This document shows positions 62,154 to 64,000 of a DNA stretch of 64,000 nucleotides, in pieces. The notes under the pieces are model-generated. The model was given only the letters and a program-made list of their open reading frames with translations. It made no database searches and had not been told where the DNA came from. Numbering within the stretch: the first letter of the stretch is position 1; each line of letters starts with the position of its first letter. The DNA comes from Zhouia amylolytica (GTDB lineage Bacteria > Bacteroidota > Bacteroidia > Flavobacteriales > Flavobacteriaceae), in NCBI RefSeq assembly GCF_900116365.1, contig NZ_FPAG01000005.1:1-64000 (forward strand), in the 5' to 3' direction. The position numbers and the translations under genes are program-made.

Positions 62154-64000
62154 ATGAAACAGTTTCTGAGTAGAATTTATAAGAATCAATCTAACATATA
62201 TAAAGTTTCGTTGTTTCTTCTTGTCATTGCCTTGATTGTATACCTTTTTCCTAAAGGAGGTAAGTTTAAGTATGACTTTCAAAAGGGTAAGATCTGGCAA
62301 TATGAGACACTTTATGCTCCCTTTGATTTTGCTATTTATAAGACTGATGAGGAATTAAATAGAGAAAAGGATTCGTTAAAGAGCAAACAAGTTAATTTTT
62401 ATCGTTTTGATTCAAAGGTAAAAGAGACGGTAATTGAGCAGTATCAGCAAAAGTTTTCAACCTATTTTCCTGATTCATTATATAGTGGTAACACCAAGAA
62501 GCGTCTTAAGGCTGATGGTTTAGAGATCTTAAATGAAATTTACAATAGGGGTGTTGTTCAAACGGAGGTCGATAACGATCCTGAAGATGTTGTTAATTTG
62601 GTTAGAGGAAATGAGCAAAGTCCTATGTTTTATGGGGATCTCATTCAATTGAGTCAAATTCAGAAAAGGATATCTTCTATTTTAGAGCGCAAGAATGCTT
62701 CTCAATATTTCGGGACTTTTTACAATTTATTTTTTGATGATTTAAAGCCCAATGTGTTTTTCGATGAAGCCCTGACCAATAAGGTTTTAGAGGAGGAGTT
62801 GAAGTCAATTGTGGGAACCAGGGGGCATGTAGAAAAAGGAAAGCGAATCATCGCCAAGGGTGAGGTTGTAGAAGGCGAAAGATATAATATGCTTTATTCA
62901 TTACGAAAGGAATATGAATCTCAGTTGTGGAGTGAAAGCAATTACAACTGGATTTTATTCGGGTATATTCTATTGGTTTCGATTACCTTTTTGATGTTGA
63001 TTTTATTTCTTTATAAATATCGACCATTGGTATATGAAAATAATAATAAGGTCACTTTTATTGTCTTTAATGTGTTGTTAATGATCTTTTTAACAACCCT
63101 GGCTTTAAATTACAATGTGGGCTTTATTTATGTAGTGCCGATGTGTATTCTACCCTTAATTTTAAAGGCATTTTTTGATCCGCGGCTGGGATTATTTACA
63201 CATGTTATAACTGTTCTGTTATTAGGTTTTATAGTTCCGAACGGATTTGAATACGTGTTTTTACAAATTATTGCTGGTATTATAACCATTCAAACCATTA
63301 CCGATTTACACAAGCGAGCAAATTTATTTATTTCGGTGGCGCAGATCACTTTAATTTATATACTCGGATATTTTGGACTTTATATTATTCAGGAAGGACA
63401 TATCAAGAATATCGAATGGCAAACCTTCGGAATCTTTATTTTGAATGGTTTGGCAACCTTAGCTGCTTTTCCGTTAATATATATCTATGAGAAATTATTT
63501 GGATTGGTTTCTGACGTATCCTTACTGGAGTTAACGGATACGAACTCACCGTTATTAAAGGAGTTGGCAGAAAAGGCGCCCGGTACTTTTCATCATTCTT
63601 TACAGGTAGCTAATCTGGCTGAAGCTGTAGCTAACGAGATCGGGGCGAATGCCATGTTGGTTAGGGTAGGGGCTTTGTACCATGATCTTGGTAAAATGAA
63701 TAATCCAATGTATTTCACGGAAAATCAAACTACCAGTGTGAACCCACATAATGAGTTGGCACCGAAGGAAAGTGCACAGGTGATAATAGATCACGTTATT
63801 GACGGGATTGAAATTGCCAAAAAGAACAAATTACCAGATCGTATTATAGATTTTATCAGAACGCACCACGGAACCTCTTTGGTTTATTATTTTTATATGA
63901 AAGAGAAAGAGTCGGCTGAAGAGATTAATGAGGATGATTTCAGGTATCCGGGTCCCATTCCATTTTCAAAGGAGACTGCAATATTGATGATGACAGATTC
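62154..64000 (+). CDS. 7TM-HD family phosphohydrolase, PgpH-like (3' end outside)
   Basis: The frame is open from the ATG at 62154 to the end of the window (615 codons and two bases). Order: one N-terminal membrane segment (about 17-35), an extracytoplasmic domain (about 36-265), a block of seven membrane segments (about 265-450), and a cytoplasmic HD domain with H480-H481 (FHHSLQVANLAEA) and H510-D511 (YHDLGKM), then THHGTS. PgpH-like proteins of this form hydrolyse cyclic di-AMP in Listeria and related bacteria. Whether this one does is inference. Confidence 0.92.
   Translation, partial: MKQFLSRIYKNQSNIYKVSLFLLVIALIVYLFPKGGKFKYDFQKGKIWQYETLYAPFDFAIYKTDEELNREKDSLKSKQVNFYRFDSKVKETVIEQYQQKFSTYFPDSLYSGNTKKRLKADGLEILNEIYNRGVVQTEVDNDPEDVVNLVRGNEQSPMFYGDLIQLSQIQKRISSILERKNASQYFGTFYNLFFDDLKPNVFFDEALTNKVLEEELKSIVGTRGHVEKGKRIIAKGEVVEGERYNMLYSLRKEYESQLWSESNYNWILFGYILLVSITFLMLILFLYKYRPLVYENNNKVTFIVFNVLLMIFLTTLALNYNVGFIYVVPMCILPLILKAFFDPRLGLFTHVITVLLLGFIVPNGFEYVFLQIIAGIITIQTITDLHKRANLFISVAQITLIYILGYFGLYIIQEGHIKNIEWQTFGIFILNGLATLAAFPLIYIYEKLFGLVSDVSLLELTDTNSPLLKELAEKAPGTFHHSLQVANLAEAVANEIGANAMLVRVGALYHDLGKMNNPMYFTENQTTSVNPHNELAPKESAQVIIDHVIDGIEIAKKNKLPDRIIDFIRTHHGTSLVYYFYMKEKESAEEINEDDFRYPGPIPFSKETAILMMTD

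Overview
The window comes from the chromosome of an AT-rich member of the Bacteroidota, most likely a marine-type Flavobacteriaceae. The signs are several promoters of the Bacteroidota form (TTG, 17-19 bases, TAnnTTTG), very weak Shine-Dalgarno sequences, a cysteine-rich PKD/HYR-repeat adhesin, DUF3822 next to rsmD, a dnaX without the zinc-binding cysteines, and a fused aspartokinase-homoserine dehydrogenase. No rRNA, tRNA, CRISPR array or transposase was seen.

Layout. 1-1835: 5' end of a large secreted adhesin on the minus strand. 2350-4008: a sixA-like phosphatase gene followed by about 1.1 kb of intergenic repeats, which includes a second, cut-off copy of the sixA 3' end. 4009-14501: a carbohydrate-use locus (AraC regulator, sugar porter, sulfatase, DUF5107-TPR protein, GH2 enzyme) with no SusC/SusD pair, bracketed by two direct copies of one intergenic repeat. 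14741-17157: an XRE-type regulator, a HEPN-domain protein and a small protein that resembles the C-terminus of the HEPN protein. 17706-20820: polyphosphate kinase and exopolyphosphatase. 21077-25517: miaE, an isolated eboE, dnaX with an A14 slippage tract, and the RNase P RNA.

25563-30534: a two-repeat secreted protein, an NTF2-like lipoprotein, rsmD, DUF3822, a pilin-like protein and a RecD-like helicase, the last two with facing TTG-17-TAnnTTTG promoters. 30545-33356: a tightly overlapping DUF1611 / M20 / flavin-reductase operon. 33540-36843: DUF4126, then kdsB, a HAD hydrolase, a CatA-like acyltransferase and a PlsC-like acyltransferase (envelope-type functions). 36874-41103: yebC, phhB, an SDR protein, gcvT and a peroxiredoxin. 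41165-46113: thrABC on the minus strand, preceded by a 33-codon Thr/Ile-rich leader peptide with its own well-formed promoter. 46168-52988: NAD(P)HX repair enzyme, TlpA-type lipoprotein, hutH, two paralogous small proteins and a protease-RimK fusion. 53114-64000: clpC, gyrA, a TPR protein, an NlpC/P60 peptidase, a thiolase and the 5' part of a 7TM-HD phosphohydrolase.

Most of the window is core metabolism and housekeeping. The parts worth a second look are the sixA integration-like scar with its repeat-flanked sugar locus, the HEPN locus, the dnaX slippage tract, the threonine leader peptide, and the DUF1611/M20 operon.
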